Assembly (NCBI GenBank): GCA_002354655.1
Contig: DELY01000051.1
Coordinates: forward strand, 1 to 64,000
Direction: 5' to 3'
From: Pseudomonas sp. UBA2684
GTDB taxonomy: Bacteria; Pseudomonadota; Gammaproteobacteria; Pseudomonadales; Pseudomonadaceae
DNA length: 64,000 bases
Shown: positions 25,801 through 35,214 of the stretch, piece after piece
Layout of the letters: each line of letters begins with the position of its first letter
Numbering within the stretch: position 1 is the stretch's first letter
Made by a program: the position numbers and the translations under genes
The notes under the pieces: model-generated
Databases searched by the model: none
What the model was told of the DNA's origin: nothing
Seen by the model: only the letters and a program-made list of their open reading frames with translations

Positions 25801-26244
25801 ATGTCACTGGACGATAGAAAAAAGCTGGTCCGCCACCACATCGACCTGTCGTGGAACAAGGGTCGCCTGGCCCTGGCGGAGCAGCTGCACAGCAAGGACT
25901 TTCTCTACAAAAGCTCGTTCATCGGCCGCCCGCTGAGCAGCGCCGCCTTCGTGCAGATGGTGCAGGACATTCGCCACGCCATGCCGGACCTGGAAGTGGT
26001 GATCGAAGAATGCATCGCCGAAGGCAACAAGGTGGTCACTTGGAGCACGCTGATCGGCACCATCGAAAAACCGGCCCTGGGCTACCCGCCAAGCGACAAA
26101 GTGCTGAGTATCTCGGCGATGGCCTTCTGGACGCTGACCCCAAGTCATGAGATTCAGGAAATCTGCACCATATTCGACATGGAAAGCTTTCGCTCGCAAC
26201 TGGGTTTGAACACCCGCCCGTTTGCAGAAAAAGCCCTGCCCTGA
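25801..26244 (+). CDS. SnoaL-like ester cyclase-family protein
   Basis: A 147-residue protein of the SnoaL-like/NTF2 fold. Visible marks are NKGRLALAEQLHSKDFLYKS, the helix FVQMVQDIRHAMPDLEVVIEE, and the sheet GNKVVTWSTLIGT. These domains bind small hydrophobic substrates, and some catalyse cyclisation. The function here is unknown. The ATG has GGAGAAAG upstream. Confidence 0.78.
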   Translation: MSLDDRKKLVRHHIDLSWNKGRLALAEQLHSKDFLYKSSFIGRPLSSAAFVQMVQDIRHAMPDLEVVIEECIAEGNKVVTWSTLIGTIEKPALGYPPSDKVLSISAMAFWTLTPSHEIQEICTIFDMESFRSQLGLNTRPFAEKALP

Positions 26245-26259
26245 GCGTATCAAGCACGC

Positions 26260-27249
26260 TCAAGCGCCGATGTAGCCATTCTCGCGAAACCACTGAATGG
26301 CGCGCAGCAAGGTGGCATCCAGGGTCTGCTGGGCAACAAAACCCAGCTCTTCGCGCGCCTTGGCACCATCGAGAAACTGCCCGCCGGCCATCACCGCAAT
26401 CGCGGTGTCGTCCAGCAACGGCAAGCGCCCAGTCAAGCGGTAACGCAGACGACCGAGCAACGCCACGCTCTTCGCCACGCTCAACGCCACCGGCAGCGGG
26501 GCGTTGACGCCTAGCTGCGCGGCAATCCGCGCCGTCAACTCAGACAGCTGAATATTCTCGCCGGTCAGCAGATAGCGTTCGCCAACCCGCCCCTTGGTCA
26601 ACGCCAGCAACAGACCGCGTCCGGCCTCCGCCGCATCGATCAAATTGCGCGGCCCCGGCACATAGCGGCGCATCGCCCCGCTGGCGATGGCGGTGATCAA
26701 GCGCCCCGTGCTCGGCCCGACATCGAACTCGCCCAAGGTCATGGCCGGAATCCCGATCACCACCGGCAGGCCATTGCGCGCCTGCTCACGGGCCTGCTCG
26801 TCGAGCGCCCACTTGCACAGCAGATACGGGTTACGCCAGCGCGGCATACCTTCATAAAACAGCCCCTCATGCCCAGGCAACCCTTGCGGATGGCGCGGCA
26901 GCGCAATCGCGGCGCCGACGTAGAGGATTCGTGGCACGTCGGCAGCCTGGCAGGCGGCATAGAAATGATTGGTCTGGTTCAGCGCACTGGCCACCTCCTC
27001 CTGCCAGCGACGCGGCCGTGTCGGGTAGTGCCCGGCACAGAACATCACCCCATCGACGCCCTGCAATGCCCGGCTCAAGGCGCCATGATCAAGCAATTCG
27101 GCGGCGTGGCATTCGGCATTCAGGTAACCAAGGCGGGCGATACGCGACGACGGGCGATGGATCAGCAGTAAGTCATGGCCCGCCGCCTGAACCGCGCGGG
27201 CGGCATGATGACCGAGCAAGCCGGTGGCACCGAGTACGGCAATCTTCAC
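26260..27249 (-). CDS. NAD-dependent epimerase/dehydratase family protein
   Basis: A 329-residue short-chain dehydrogenase of the extended type. The Rossmann loop KIAVLGATGLLGHHAARAV starts the protein, and VMFCAGHYP and an atypical active site NPYLLCKWALDEQ (Y-x3-K) follow. The start is a GTG with GGAG five bases upstream; the upstream in-frame extension contains no good start. Substrate unknown. Confidence 0.82.
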   Translation of the reverse strand: MKIAVLGATGLLGHHAARAVQAAGHDLLLIHRPSSRIARLGYLNAECHAAELLDHGALSRALQGVDGVMFCAGHYPTRPRRWQEEVASALNQTNHFYAACQAADVPRILYVGAAIALPRHPQGLPGHEGLFYEGMPRWRNPYLLCKWALDEQAREQARNGLPVVIGIPAMTLGEFDVGPSTGRLITAIASGAMRRYVPGPRNLIDAAEAGRGLLLALTKGRVGERYLLTGENIQLSELTARIAAQLGVNAPLPVALSVAKSVALLGRLRYRLTGRLPLLDDTAIAVMAGGQFLDGAKAREELGFVAQQTLDATLLRAIQWFRENGYIGA

Positions 27250-27272
27250 AACAGCTCCTTGTGCGGGGCATA

Positions 27273-27314
27273 GAAAAACGCCCAGTGTTCGATGACCCAC
27301 TCGAACACTGGGCG
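27273..27314 (-). terminator. Terminator of the M48 protease gene
   Basis: A perfect 14-bp stem (CGCCCAGTGTTCGA with TCGAACACTGGGCG) is followed on the minus strand by TTTTT. It lies 20 bp after the protease stop codon. Confidence 0.9.
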
Positions 27315-27333
27315 ACTCAGCCTGGCGAGCAGA

Positions 27334-28161
27334 TCAACGCAACGCCTTGGCCTGCTCGTACAGCGGCATAACTTTGGGAATCGCGGCCTGCAAGGAGGCA
27401 ATCCGGCTACTCGACGATGGGTGCGTGCTCATGAACTCCGGTGGCGCCCCGTTGCTGGCCTGCGCCATTTTCTGCCACAGGCTGACCGCGGCATTCGGGT
27501 TGTAACCACCGCGGGCGGCCAGTTCCAGCCCAAGCAAGTCGGCCTCGTTCTCATTACCGCGGCTGTTCGGCAGGGTCAGGCTGTATTCCACCACCGTATC
27601 GGCCATGGCCATGGTGCCCTCGCCCAACCCCAGTAGCGCGCCCGCGCCTTGCTTGGCCAGCGCCACGCCATAGGCCTTGGACATCGCTTCGCGGCTATGT
27701 TCGCGCAGGGCATGGGCCATTTCATGGCCCATGATCGCGGCGATTTCGTCGTCGGTCAGCTTCAGCTTATCGATCAGCCCGCTGTAGAAAATGATCTTGC
27801 CGCCTGGGCCGCAGTTGGCATTCAGCTCGGGGCTGTCGATCAGGTTGACCTCCCACTGCCACTGCGCGGAGTCGGGGCGGAAAATCGGCGCCTGCTTGAT
27901 CAAGCGATCGGCGATCACCCGCAAGCGCTTGGCATTGGCACTGTTCTTATCCAGCACGCCTTTGCTCGAGGCCTCGCCCAGCGTTTGCTGGTACGACTGC
28001 GCATACATCTGATTGACCTCCTGGGTCGAGAGCATGCTGAACATGTATTGCTTGCGCTCAACCCCCACCGCACCGCCACTGGTAGTGTTCACGGCTTGGC
28101 ATCCTGCCAACAGCAAGGCCGCGGCCAGCGCGGTTAACGACAACGACTGATTGATGCTCAT
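27334..28161 (-). CDS. M48-family metalloprotease, lipoprotein
   Basis: A 275-residue periplasmic zinc protease anchored as a lipoprotein: the lipobox LLLAGC is at residue 21. The HExxH motif is GHEMAHALREHSREA, and the third ligand is in ENEADLLGLELAARGGYNP. It resembles LoiP/YcaL-type proteases involved in outer-membrane protein quality control. The start is the ATG with GGAG upstream. Confidence 0.88.
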   Translation of the reverse strand: MSINQSLSLTALAAALLLAGCQAVNTTSGGAVGVERKQYMFSMLSTQEVNQMYAQSYQQTLGEASSKGVLDKNSANAKRLRVIADRLIKQAPIFRPDSAQWQWEVNLIDSPELNANCGPGGKIIFYSGLIDKLKLTDDEIAAIMGHEMAHALREHSREAMSKAYGVALAKQGAGALLGLGEGTMAMADTVVEYSLTLPNSRGNENEADLLGLELAARGGYNPNAAVSLWQKMAQASNGAPPEFMSTHPSSSSRIASLQAAIPKVMPLYEQAKALR

Positions 28162-28340
28162 GCTGAGTCTCCATTCGAATAAGCCTCGTATGCTAGGCCG
28201 CGCACCGGGCGCGAGCAACAACCGAACTTGGCGGATGCACAACCGCCCTCTTTTATCGGCAACGCGGCATTAAGGATTTATCCGCGCCCTGCCGATAGCT
28301 ATACACAGGCCTCTACCGCTTACCGTTCGCCGGAGTCTTC

Positions 28341-30491
28341 ATGAAGCTCAAGTCCATCCAGTTTTCCGTGGCTGCTCTGGCGGGTGCCAGCGTACTCGCC
28401 GTCGTTGCCGCGCTGGTGCTGTACGCGCTGTTCGCCAGCAGCAGGAGCGAAGCCTTGGTGCAGGAGCGCACGCAACGTCTGCTGGAGCAGGTCATTGAGC
28501 AACGCCTGACGGCACTGGCGCAGGCGCAGGTGCTGCACATCCAGCGCGAACTGGACATGCCGCTGCAAGTCACCGCCGATCTGGCGCGGCTCAATGCCCT
28601 GCTTGGCATGCAGGATGCCAGTGGCAGCCCGCTGCTCGCCACCAGCCGCGAAGAGCTGAACAACCTGGTTCGCGAAACCACCGCGCAGAACCCCAAGCTG
28701 CTCGGCAGCTACATCGGCTGGGAACCGAATGCCTTCGACGGCAACGACGACATCTACGCCGGCCCCAATGACAACGGCTACGACGGCACCGGACGCTTTA
28801 TTCCCTGGTGGTTTCGCAACCCCGACGGCAGCCTGGGCCTCGACTCGCTCGGCACCCTGGAAAGCGAAACCCCGCTGCCCACTGGGGTACGCGAGGGCGA
28901 GTACTACCTGTGCCCCAAGGAACGCAAGCGCCCCTGCGTCATCGACCCGGCGCCGTATGAGGTCGGCGGCAAGACGGTGATGCTCGCCTCGTTCACCTCG
29001 CCGATCCTGGTCGACGGCGAATTTCGCGGGATTGCCGGCGCCGACCTGGCGGTGAACTTCATCCAGGATCTGCTGCTCAACGCCGACCGCCAGCTCTACG
29101 ATGGCGCCGGCGAACTGGCGCTGATCGCCAACAACGGGCGCCTGGTGGCCTCCACTCAGGCTCCGGACAAACTCGGCAGCCCAGCCAGCGAACTGCTCGA
29201 CGCCAATGAAGTGAGCAACCTGCAAGCGCTGCAGGCGGGCCAGGTGCGATACGACATCGACGAGCAGGACGATCCGGCGAAAAACCATATCGAACTGTTC
29301 CTCAGCTTCAACATCGGCAATACCGATGCCCGCTGGATTCTCATGCTGGTACTGCCGGTCAACACGGTCATGGCGGACTTGCAGGCCATGCAAACCGAGC
29401 TGAGCGCCCAGCGCGATGCCGATACCCTGGGCATGGCCCTGGTCGGCCTGCTGATTGCAGCCCTTGGCCTGCTGGTGGTGTGGTTCGTGGGCTACGGGAT
29501 TGCCCGACCGTTGAAGCAGATGGTCGCCATGCTCGACGACATCGCCCAGGGCGAAGGCGACCTGACCCGCCGCCTGAGCACTGACCGCGCCGATGAGCTG
29601 GGCTCGATCGCCAACGGCTTCAATACCTTCCTCGGCAAACTGCAAGCGATGATCAGCCAGGTGGTCAGCTCGGTGCAGAAAGTCAGCGACTCCTCGGAGC
29701 ACACCGCCGACATCGCCATCCGCACCAACCAGGGCGTGCAGAAACAACTGGCCGAAATCGAACTGGTGGCCACCGCCGTGCACCAGATGACCGCCACCGC
29801 CCAGGACGTCGCGCGCAACGCCACGCATGCCGCCGAAGCGGCCAATCACGCGGACCAGGCCGCCAACCACGGCAAACAGATCGTCCAGCACACCAGCGAC
29901 GCGATTGCCGCCCTCGCTGGCGAAATCGGTCGCGCGGTCGGCGTGGTGCAGAACTTGGCCAAGGACAGCGAAAACATCAACGCCATCCTGGTGGCGATTC
30001 GCGGCATTGCCGAACAAACCAACCTGCTCGCGCTCAACGCCGCCATCGAAGCGGCGCGGGCCGGCGAACAGGGCCGCGGTTTTGCCGTGGTCGCCGACGA
30101 GGTGCGCAACCTGGCGCAGAAAACCCAGCAAGCCACCGAAGAAATCCAGAGCATGATCCAGCAACTGCAGCACGGCACCCGAGAGGTGGTTAAGGTCATG
30201 GAAGACAGCCAGCACAAGACCGACATCAGCGTGCAGCAAGCCAGTGAAGCAGCGCATGCCTTGACATCGATCACCCAGGCGGTGTCGGTGATCAACGACA
30301 TGAACACGCAGATCGCCAGCGCCGCCGAGCAGCAAAGTGCAGTGGCCGAGGACATCAACCGCAACGTCACCAATATCGGCCAGGTCGCCAACGAAGTCGC
30401 TCATGGCGCCGACGAAGCCAGCCAGGCCAGCGCCGAGCTGACCAAACTGGCCGAACAGCAACGCCGCCTGATCAATCAGTTCAAGGTCTGA
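28341..30491 (+). CDS. Methyl-accepting chemotaxis protein with dCache sensor
   Basis: A 716-residue chemoreceptor. TM1 is about residues 8-30 and TM2 about 355-378. Between them is a large periplasmic double-Cache domain ([44 protein letters not shown]). A HAMP domain follows ([23 protein letters not shown]), then the signalling hairpin with the conserved tip [35 protein letters not shown]. It ends QFKV without a CheR/CheB pentapeptide. The ligand is unknown; dCache receptors of this type often bind amino acids or other small solutes. Confidence 0.93.
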   Translation: MKLKSIQFSVAALAGASVLAVVAALVLYALFASSRSEALVQERTQRLLEQVIEQRLTALAQAQVLHIQRELDMPLQVTADLARLNALLGMQDASGSPLLATSREELNNLVRETTAQNPKLLGSYIGWEPNAFDGNDDIYAGPNDNGYDGTGRFIPWWFRNPDGSLGLDSLGTLESETPLPTGVREGEYYLCPKERKRPCVIDPAPYEVGGKTVMLASFTSPILVDGEFRGIAGADLAVNFIQDLLLNADRQLYDGAGELALIANNGRLVASTQAPDKLGSPASELLDANEVSNLQALQAGQVRYDIDEQDDPAKNHIELFLSFNIGNTDARWILMLVLPVNTVMADLQAMQTELSAQRDADTLGMALVGLLIAALGLLVVWFVGYGIARPLKQMVAMLDDIAQGEGDLTRRLSTDRADELGSIANGFNTFLGKLQAMISQVVSSVQKVSDSSEHTADIAIRTNQGVQKQLAEIELVATAVHQMTATAQDVARNATHAAEAANHADQAANHGKQIVQHTSDAIAALAGEIGRAVGVVQNLAKDSENINAILVAIRGIAEQTNLLALNAAIEAARAGEQGRGFAVVADEVRNLAQKTQQATEEIQSMIQQLQHGTREVVKVMEDSQHKTDISVQQASEAAHALTSITQAVSVINDMNTQIASAAEQQSAVAEDINRNVTNIGQVANEVAHGADEASQASAELTKLAEQQRRLINQFKV

Positions 30492-30519
30492 TCTGAGGAA
30501 ACGAACCTACAGAGTGGGT

Positions 30520-30690
30520 GGTGGATATGGTGAAGCCTTGTCCACCAGCGCGGGTGGCTCGCGGCGGACAAGCCCATGGCATGTCCGCCCTACGGGGTGC
30601 GGTGTTGGTGCTGGCGTGTAGGGTGGACATGGCGAAGCCTTATCCGCCGAGCTTTGCGGCGGACAAGGAGCGCCGCCTACGGGACGGGAG
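30520..30690. repeat. Dispersed intergenic hairpin repeat, copy A
   Basis: A row of hairpin units built on GGCGGACAAGCC…GGCATGTCCGCC and TGGACATGGCGAAGCC. The core 30561-30645 is found again, nearly identical and inverted, at 50852-50935. No gene occupies 30492-30710. Confidence 0.85.
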
Positions 30691-30710
30691 CACAGATAAA
30701 TGTCAGGCCA

Positions 30711-31328
30711 CTACGCGGGCGTCAGGCACTCCGGCCCATCGAGCTGCGGATCGTTGACCAGATTGGCCAACACCCGCTCGCGCAACGGCGCCGACGGTTT
30801 AAGCAGCAGCGCCTGCACCTCGGCCAACGGCGTGTCCGCCGCCAGCCAGGCCTGCTGCGCGGCGTCATCGAGAATCAACGGGCGACGCTGGTTGGCCGCG
30901 GCCTGAGTCACCACCGCTGCGCTCAGGTACACATGTTCGCCAACCGGATACGCCTCCCATAACGCTGCGAAATACAGCGGCGTGGCCTCGCCCGTCAGCC
31001 AGTACGGACGCTTGCGCGCCGTACCCCGCCATTCGTAAAAGCCATTGGCCGGCAACAACCCACGACGCAGGCGAAACGCCTCACGGAACATCGGCTGCTC
31101 GACCAGGGTTTCTGCCCGCGCCTGGGCTGGGGTTTTCGTCAGATCGGTCAACCACGGCGGCGTCAGCCCCCAGCGCGCACGGGTCAATTGCCGTTCACCA
31201 GCGACGTTGCGCAGCAACAACACCTGAGAGTTCGGCGCGATACTCCAGTGCGGCAACTGATCGGCGGGAAAACCGGGTAACGCCGCAAACGCGGGCGTCC
31301 AACGGAACAGGGCAAAACGTCCACACAT
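30711..31328 (-). CDS. SRAP/HMCES-YedK family protein with altered active site
   Basis: A 205-residue SRAP protein. The family crosslinks abasic sites in single-stranded DNA through Cys-2 after Met removal. The ATG at 31328 gives MCGRF, so Cys-2 is kept; a TTG two codons earlier would bury it. Glu of GFYEW and Thr of VVTQAA are kept. The Asn of the NAR motif is Gln (PAQARAET), and the loop carrying the catalytic His (IHDRRP in E. coli YedK) is shortened to NQRRP, with no His. It may bind DNA without normal crosslink formation or release. Confidence 0.82.
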   Translation of the reverse strand: MCGRFALFRWTPAFAALPGFPADQLPHWSIAPNSQVLLLRNVAGERQLTRARWGLTPPWLTDLTKTPAQARAETLVEQPMFREAFRLRRGLLPANGFYEWRGTARKRPYWLTGEATPLYFAALWEAYPVGEHVYLSAAVVTQAAANQRRPLILDDAAQQAWLAADTPLAEVQALLLKPSAPLRERVLANLVNDPQLDGPECLTPA

Positions 31329-31441
31329 GGGCAAACTCGATAACGGCTAGGTCGGTGCGAACCAGCAGCGACAGGCTATTGATTGGAACGCATCACCCGA
31401 CGACATTAGACGAGCAAGCGGCAACGCAGTCGCTTGCAACC

Positions 31442-31702
31442 TCAGCAGAGCAGTACGCCCTGGAAGCTTTCCGGCTCATCGCCAGGCAGCGGCTGCGCGG
31501 CATTGTACGCGGCGATCAACTGCTGCGCGCGTTCAGCCTGAGGGTTATCGACCAGCAAGCCGAGCAGGCCACACGCGGGTAACTCGCCCACCGCGCCGAC
31601 CAGATGCCGGCCCGTCAGGTGCGCGTCGATGCCCTCGCTGGCGAGCATGCTCAGCAGCAACTCGCCTTCCATCATGTCTTGTGGCTCATAGATGCGCTGC
31701 AT
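31442..31702 (-). CDS. DUF2007 family small protein
   Basis: An 86-residue protein: [31 protein letters not shown] is the DUF2007 opening (PF09413), a small fold proposed to take part in signalling. Its ATG overlaps the stop of the upstream CPXCG gene by one base (TGATG), so the two are coupled. Confidence 0.8.
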   Translation of the reverse strand: MQRIYEPQDMMEGELLLSMLASEGIDAHLTGRHLVGAVGELPACGLLGLLVDNPQAERAQQLIAAYNAAQPLPGDEPESFQGVLLC

Positions 31703-31884
31703 CAGTCGTTTTCCCCGCGCACGTCCAGCGTCCAGTCGATGCCGTCGGTCTGCAACTCGAAGACGATCGGCCGGCAACACACCGGACAATCCTCGATGTA
31801 CTGCTGATCGCCCGCCGACAGATCGAGCAACGCGTCAACCGCTTCGCCGCAGTAGGGGCATTGATACGCCTGGGTTTCCAGCAT
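31702..31884 (-). CDS. CPXCG-motif cysteine-rich protein
   Basis: A 60-residue protein with two Cys pairs, CPYCGE near residue 9 and DCPVCCRPI near residue 33, which suggests a small zinc ribbon. It ends in an acidic tail. A strong GGAGG precedes the ATG. The function of this conserved Pseudomonas family is unknown; it is coupled to the DUF2007 gene. Confidence 0.82.
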   Translation of the reverse strand: MLETQAYQCPYCGEAVDALLDLSAGDQQYIEDCPVCCRPIVFELQTDGIDWTLDVRGEND

Positions 31885-31989
31885 CGAAGCCTCCGTGTGA
31901 CTTACGCGTATAATCGCTGGTCTATTGCTGGCCCCGCGCACGCGGGGCCTCACATTCATTCAATCGCAGCCGACCAACAACAAGAGAGC

Positions 31990-33156
31990 ATGATGGGCGA
32001 ATTCGATGCCATCCGACCTTACGCCGACGCCGAAGTCCCTGATGTAGTGGGACGCTTGCTGGCCGACGAAGCGTTTCTCGACATCCTTACCCAGTTTCGC
32101 TTTCCACGCCTGGCCGGCACGCTGGGCTGGCTGCTTAAACCACTTATAGCCTATCGGCTGCGCCTTGAGTTCCGCGGCATCGCCTCCGTGGCGGCGCTGC
32201 AGGACAAAGTCGAGCCGTATGTCGACCGCACCATCGAGCGTGCCACCGATGGCGTGACCTATTCCGGGGTCGAGCAACTGAAGGCCGGCAGCGCCTACCT
32301 GTTTCTCGCCAACCACCGCGACATCGTCATGGACCCGGCCTTCGTCAACTACGCGGTGTACCACGCCGGCCTGCCGACCCCGCGCATCGCGATCGGCGAC
32401 AACCTGCTACAAAAGCCCTTCGTCAGCGACCTGATGCGCCTGAACAAAAGCTTTATCGTGCACCGTTCGCTGAGCGGCCGCCGCGAGAAGCTGGCGGCCT
32501 ACCAACTGCTGTCGGCCTACATCAGCCACTCGATCCGGCATGACTGCGAATCGATCTGGATCGCCCAAGCCGAAGGCCGCGCCAAAGACGGCGACGACCG
32601 CACCGATTCGGCAATCCTCAAGATGTTCCACATGAGCCGCAAAGACGAGCCGTTCGCCGAGGTGATTCGCTCGTTGAAACTGACCCCGGTGTCGATCAGC
32701 TATGAATACGACCCCTGCGACCAAGCCAAAGCGCGCGAATTGTTTACCCGCGCCAGCAGCGGCAGTTACGCGAAAGCACCGGGCGAAGACGACCAGAGCA
32801 TCGCCCTCGGCATCACCGGCTACAAAGGCCGCGTGCATGTGCATTTCAGCCCGCCGGTGAGCGCGGGCCTGGAAGACAGCAAGCAGCTGGCACAGGAAAT
32901 GGACCGGCAGATTCTCAGCGGCTACCGGCTATTCCCTGTGCACTACCTGGCCTACGCGATGTGGGCCGAGCGCGACCCGGCGCTGGCGGTGCCGGCGGCC
33001 GCCGAGCTGTTCCCGGCCGCCGAACTGGCTGCGGCGCAAGCCGAGTGGAGCAAGCGCCTGGCCAATTGCCCAGCCGAGCAGCAACCCTACCTGGTGCTGC
33101 AATACGCCAACCCGGTGCGCAATCAATACCGGGTCAAGGCCGGCCTGCCGTTGTAA
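31990..33156 (+). CDS. Glycerol-phosphate acyltransferase-family protein
   Basis: A 388-residue acyltransferase of the PlsC/PlsB-like superfamily. The catalytic HX4D motif is FLANHRDIVMDPAF (about residue 113), with further acyltransferase blocks RLNKSFIVHRSLSG and IAQAEGRAKDGDD. It probably acylates a glycerol-phosphate or lyso-lipid at the membrane. The start could be either of two adjacent ATGs after AAGAGAG. It is divergent from the CPXCG/DUF2007 pair. Confidence 0.82.
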   Translation: MMGEFDAIRPYADAEVPDVVGRLLADEAFLDILTQFRFPRLAGTLGWLLKPLIAYRLRLEFRGIASVAALQDKVEPYVDRTIERATDGVTYSGVEQLKAGSAYLFLANHRDIVMDPAFVNYAVYHAGLPTPRIAIGDNLLQKPFVSDLMRLNKSFIVHRSLSGRREKLAAYQLLSAYISHSIRHDCESIWIAQAEGRAKDGDDRTDSAILKMFHMSRKDEPFAEVIRSLKLTPVSISYEYDPCDQAKARELFTRASSGSYAKAPGEDDQSIALGITGYKGRVHVHFSPPVSAGLEDSKQLAQEMDRQILSGYRLFPVHYLAYAMWAERDPALAVPAAAELFPAAELAAAQAEWSKRLANCPAEQQPYLVLQYANPVRNQYRVKAGLPL

Positions 33157-33207
33157 ACAGGCTTATGCGCGGCAAAGGCAGCCAATGGGCTGCCTGTCGC
33201 ATCCCGC

Positions 33208-33495
33208 TCAGAGCTGCGTGCTGGCCCAGGAGAGCGCCAGTGCCAGGCCCAGGCTGGCGGAGCCGAAACGGTAGAAAAAACGATTGAGTCGCAAAGTCGG
33301 CTCATCAAGCAGGCTCGCCAACTCAACGACCTCATGCCCATCGCTATCGGCGAGCATGCGCAGCGCCGCGCGTTGTTCGCGCCACCGGGTCGCCAGCAGC
33401 AGCCAGCCGCCGGCAAGCCCGAAAAACATCGCCAGACCGTTCAGCATCGGCGCAGGCTGGGCAAGAAACAGGGACCAAAGCGCCTGCAACGACAT
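33208..33495 (-). CDS. Small membrane protein of unknown function
   Basis: A 95-residue protein with one clear membrane segment at residues 13-33 (LNGLAMFFGLAGGWLLLATRW) and a second hydrophobic stretch at the C-terminus (SASLGLALALSWAS). GGAGG precedes the ATG. It is convergent with the acyltransferase gene; a GGCAGCC/GGGCTGCC hairpin lies between them. No family recognised. Confidence 0.65.
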   Translation of the reverse strand: MSLQALWSLFLAQPAPMLNGLAMFFGLAGGWLLLATRWREQRAALRMLADSDGHEVVELASLLDEPTLRLNRFFYRFGSASLGLALALSWASTQL

Positions 33496-33808
33496 CAGCA
33501 ACCTCCAGATCAAATTGGTGCAACGGCGGACCATATGCACCAGCAAAGGGAAATGCCGGCGCACTCAGGGTGCAATGCAGCGACTGTGCGGGCGAGGCCA
33601 GGCGCAAATCCCTCAAGCGGCTATCGGCCAACGCCGATACCCTGCCTCAAACCCGTGCAGCAATCGCATTTCACACCGCCAACCGTCGACCAGGCCGTCC
33701 AAAATACGCCGCGCAGTTTACTGAAGCGCCTTCTTTATAAGTTCCGTTTCCGACGAACGATGGCGCTATCCCTAAATCGTCTGAAAATCGTCACATCTCT
33801 GGCCTAAG

Positions 33809-33863
33809 GTTTGAATCCTCTTCAGCTATGCACCGAGCTCATTGCTCGGGAGCGTATTCAAAC
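33809..33863 (+). promoter_or_regulatory. Structured leader before the 33882 gene
   Basis: GTTTGAAT (33809-33816) pairs with ATTCAAAC (33856-33863), enclosing the hairpin CCGAGC-tcatt-GCTCGG (33833-33849). The outer stem ends 5-10 bases before the GGAGG ribosome site. The rest of 33496-33808 has no gene or other element I can name. Confidence 0.4.
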
Positions 33864-33881
33864 TGTCCCGGAGGAACTGCC

Positions 33882-34088
33882 ATGCTCAATCCACAACCGC
33901 TTGATCGCGACTACCTGATCGACTCGCTAGACGACGTGGAAGCCGTGATCGACGAACTGTCGTTCAACGTGCAGGATCACCACTGGTTGGTCTATTGCAC
34001 CCTCGGTGGTCACGAGCACTACGACCTGCCAGACACCGACCTGCACACCGGCTTCAGCCTGCCTGAGCTGTATGCCGAAGCGGCCTGA
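33882..34088 (+). CDS. Small acidic protein of unknown function
   Basis: A 68-residue, strongly acidic protein (LDRDYLIDSLDDVEAVIDELSFNVQDHHWLVYC), with several His and no membrane segment. A good CGGAGG lies 7 bp before the ATG. Its leader is structured. A strong terminator follows. No known domain recognised. Confidence 0.7.
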   Translation: MLNPQPLDRDYLIDSLDDVEAVIDELSFNVQDHHWLVYCTLGGHEHYDLPDTDLHTGFSLPELYAEAA

Positions 34089-34100
34089 GCCAATTCGCCA

Positions 34101-34140
34101 CCACAAAAAAGGCCGGTCATTTGACCGGCCTTTTTTGTGG
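34101..34140. terminator. Bidirectional terminator
   Basis: CCACAAAAAAGGCCGGTC and GACCGGCCTTTTTTGTGG form an 18-bp stem with T runs on both strands, between convergent genes. Confidence 0.93.
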
Positions 34141-34151
34141 TGGCTTGCCGC

Positions 34152-34736
34152 TTACTGGCTGAGCATTTGCCCAATAGTTGGGTCCTTGAACGCGCGAGTC
34201 AGCGCGTCGCTCAACACATCGCTGACCAGCTTGGTATTGGTTTCCTGGTTCGGCGCCATGCCGAAACGCTGATTCAGCGATGAACCATAACGGCCACTGT
34301 AACGACGCGAGCTGTTCTGCACATCGGCGCGGAAGGTTGCAGTGATGTCCGACTCGGTAACGTACAGCCCTTCTTTCGGCGACTGATACTTCAGTTCGGC
34401 CAGGGTCAGGGTCAGCTGCGGTGCGTTATAGGCGTTCGGCGTCGGGGTGAAGCCGAGCAGGCGTACGGCAGCTTCGGCCTGGGCCTGCAACTTGGGCAGA
34501 ATATCTTGGCCGGTGACGCTGATCGCACTGGTTTCCGGGTACAGGCCACCGCGCGTGCCGAGCACCGGCGACGGACGACCATCGGCAACCCGCACCACAA
34601 CGGGTTGGCCCTGGCCAACGGCGGTCAGCGGACCATTGATTTTGGGTTGCGGGCTGAGTTGTTGCGGGCTGTGGGCACAGCCGACCAGGGTCAGGCTGAC
34701 GACAGCGATCAGACCAAACAACAGGCGATGCAGCAT
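34152..34736 (-). CDS. yajG: YajG-family lipoprotein
   Basis: A 194-residue lipoprotein with lipobox LTLVGC (Cys about residue 20). The mature part matches the YajG family (DUF4136-like sheet, VVVRVADGRP, LYVTESDITATFRADVQN, MAPNQETNTKLVSDVLSDAL). The role is unknown; outer-membrane location expected. The start at 34736 has GGAGAG at ideal spacing; an ATG two codons upstream is too close to it. Confidence 0.85.
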   Translation of the reverse strand: MLHRLLFGLIAVVSLTLVGCAHSPQQLSPQPKINGPLTAVGQGQPVVVRVADGRPSPVLGTRGGLYPETSAISVTGQDILPKLQAQAEAAVRLLGFTPTPNAYNAPQLTLTLAELKYQSPKEGLYVTESDITATFRADVQNSSRRYSGRYGSSLNQRFGMAPNQETNTKLVSDVLSDALTRAFKDPTIGQMLSQ

Positions 34737-34906
34737 GCTCATCTCTCCATGGGTAGGGCGCAAAAGTGGCCGGCAGTATAACCAGCGGCGCAGTACGCTA
34801 ACAGCGTCGTGTGTATGACCCAGGGCCGGCGTGCAGGTTCCTGTCACGCCGCTGTCATGCGTGTCAGGCATAAGACTTTAGTCGTTCACCGCCGTGGATC
34901 TTTGCC

Positions 34907-35140
34907 ATGTTTTGCCTTCGCTCGCTGCTTGCTGCTCGTCGCCCGATGCGCCTGTTCGCTCTGCTCGGTGACGATGATCGCTGTCGCGCTTTTCGCCAGT
35001 CAACCCAGGCGCCAGTAGGTGTCGGCTGGATCGAGGTCAACGAGCAACGGCTCTGCTGGCTGCAACAAACGCTGCCCGCCAGTGCGAAAGTCGCACCAGT
35101 CGTCGTGCATGCAGGTACCGAAAAAGCGTTGGCGGCCTGA
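34907..35140 (+). CDS. Possible small protein, weakly supported
   Basis: A 77-residue frame with a plausible protein-like end (PVGVGWIEVNEQRLCWLQQTLPASAKVAPVVVHAG). Neither the first ATG nor an internal one at 34946 has a clear ribosome site. No domain recognised. If it is not a gene, the stretch 34737-35605 is non-coding and holds the mqo leader. Confidence 0.35.
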   Translation: MFCLRSLLAARRPMRLFALLGDDDRCRAFRQSTQAPVGVGWIEVNEQRLCWLQQTLPASAKVAPVVVHAGTEKALAA

Positions 35141-35169
35141 CCGACGGAAGAAGAAAAGTCACGCCGGAC

Positions 35170-35214
35170 GATCAATTTTTCTGCTTTCGCCTTATAATCG
35201 CGCCCCGATTATAA
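35170..35214 (+). promoter_or_regulatory. Promoter-like site with inverted repeat, upstream of mqo
   Basis: TATAAT (35193-35198) is a perfect -10 box, with a weak -35 region near 35170-35176. TTATAAT (35192-35198) and ATTATAA (35208-35214) form an inverted repeat across the -10 and the likely start site. A transcript from here would give mqo a leader of about 400 bases, within which only short reading frames are found. Confidence 0.4.

Noticed and set aside
28320..30461. A long open frame antisense to the chemoreceptor gene
   Set aside because: It mirrors the chemoreceptor in a GC-rich genome and has low-complexity composition ([13 protein letters not shown]). The sense frame has full family motifs.
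33690..33735. Possible decayed second copy of the 53.7 kb inverted-repeat element
   Set aside because: It shares only CAGGCCGT and GCGCAGTTTACTG with the element. There are no paired ends, so the match may be chance.
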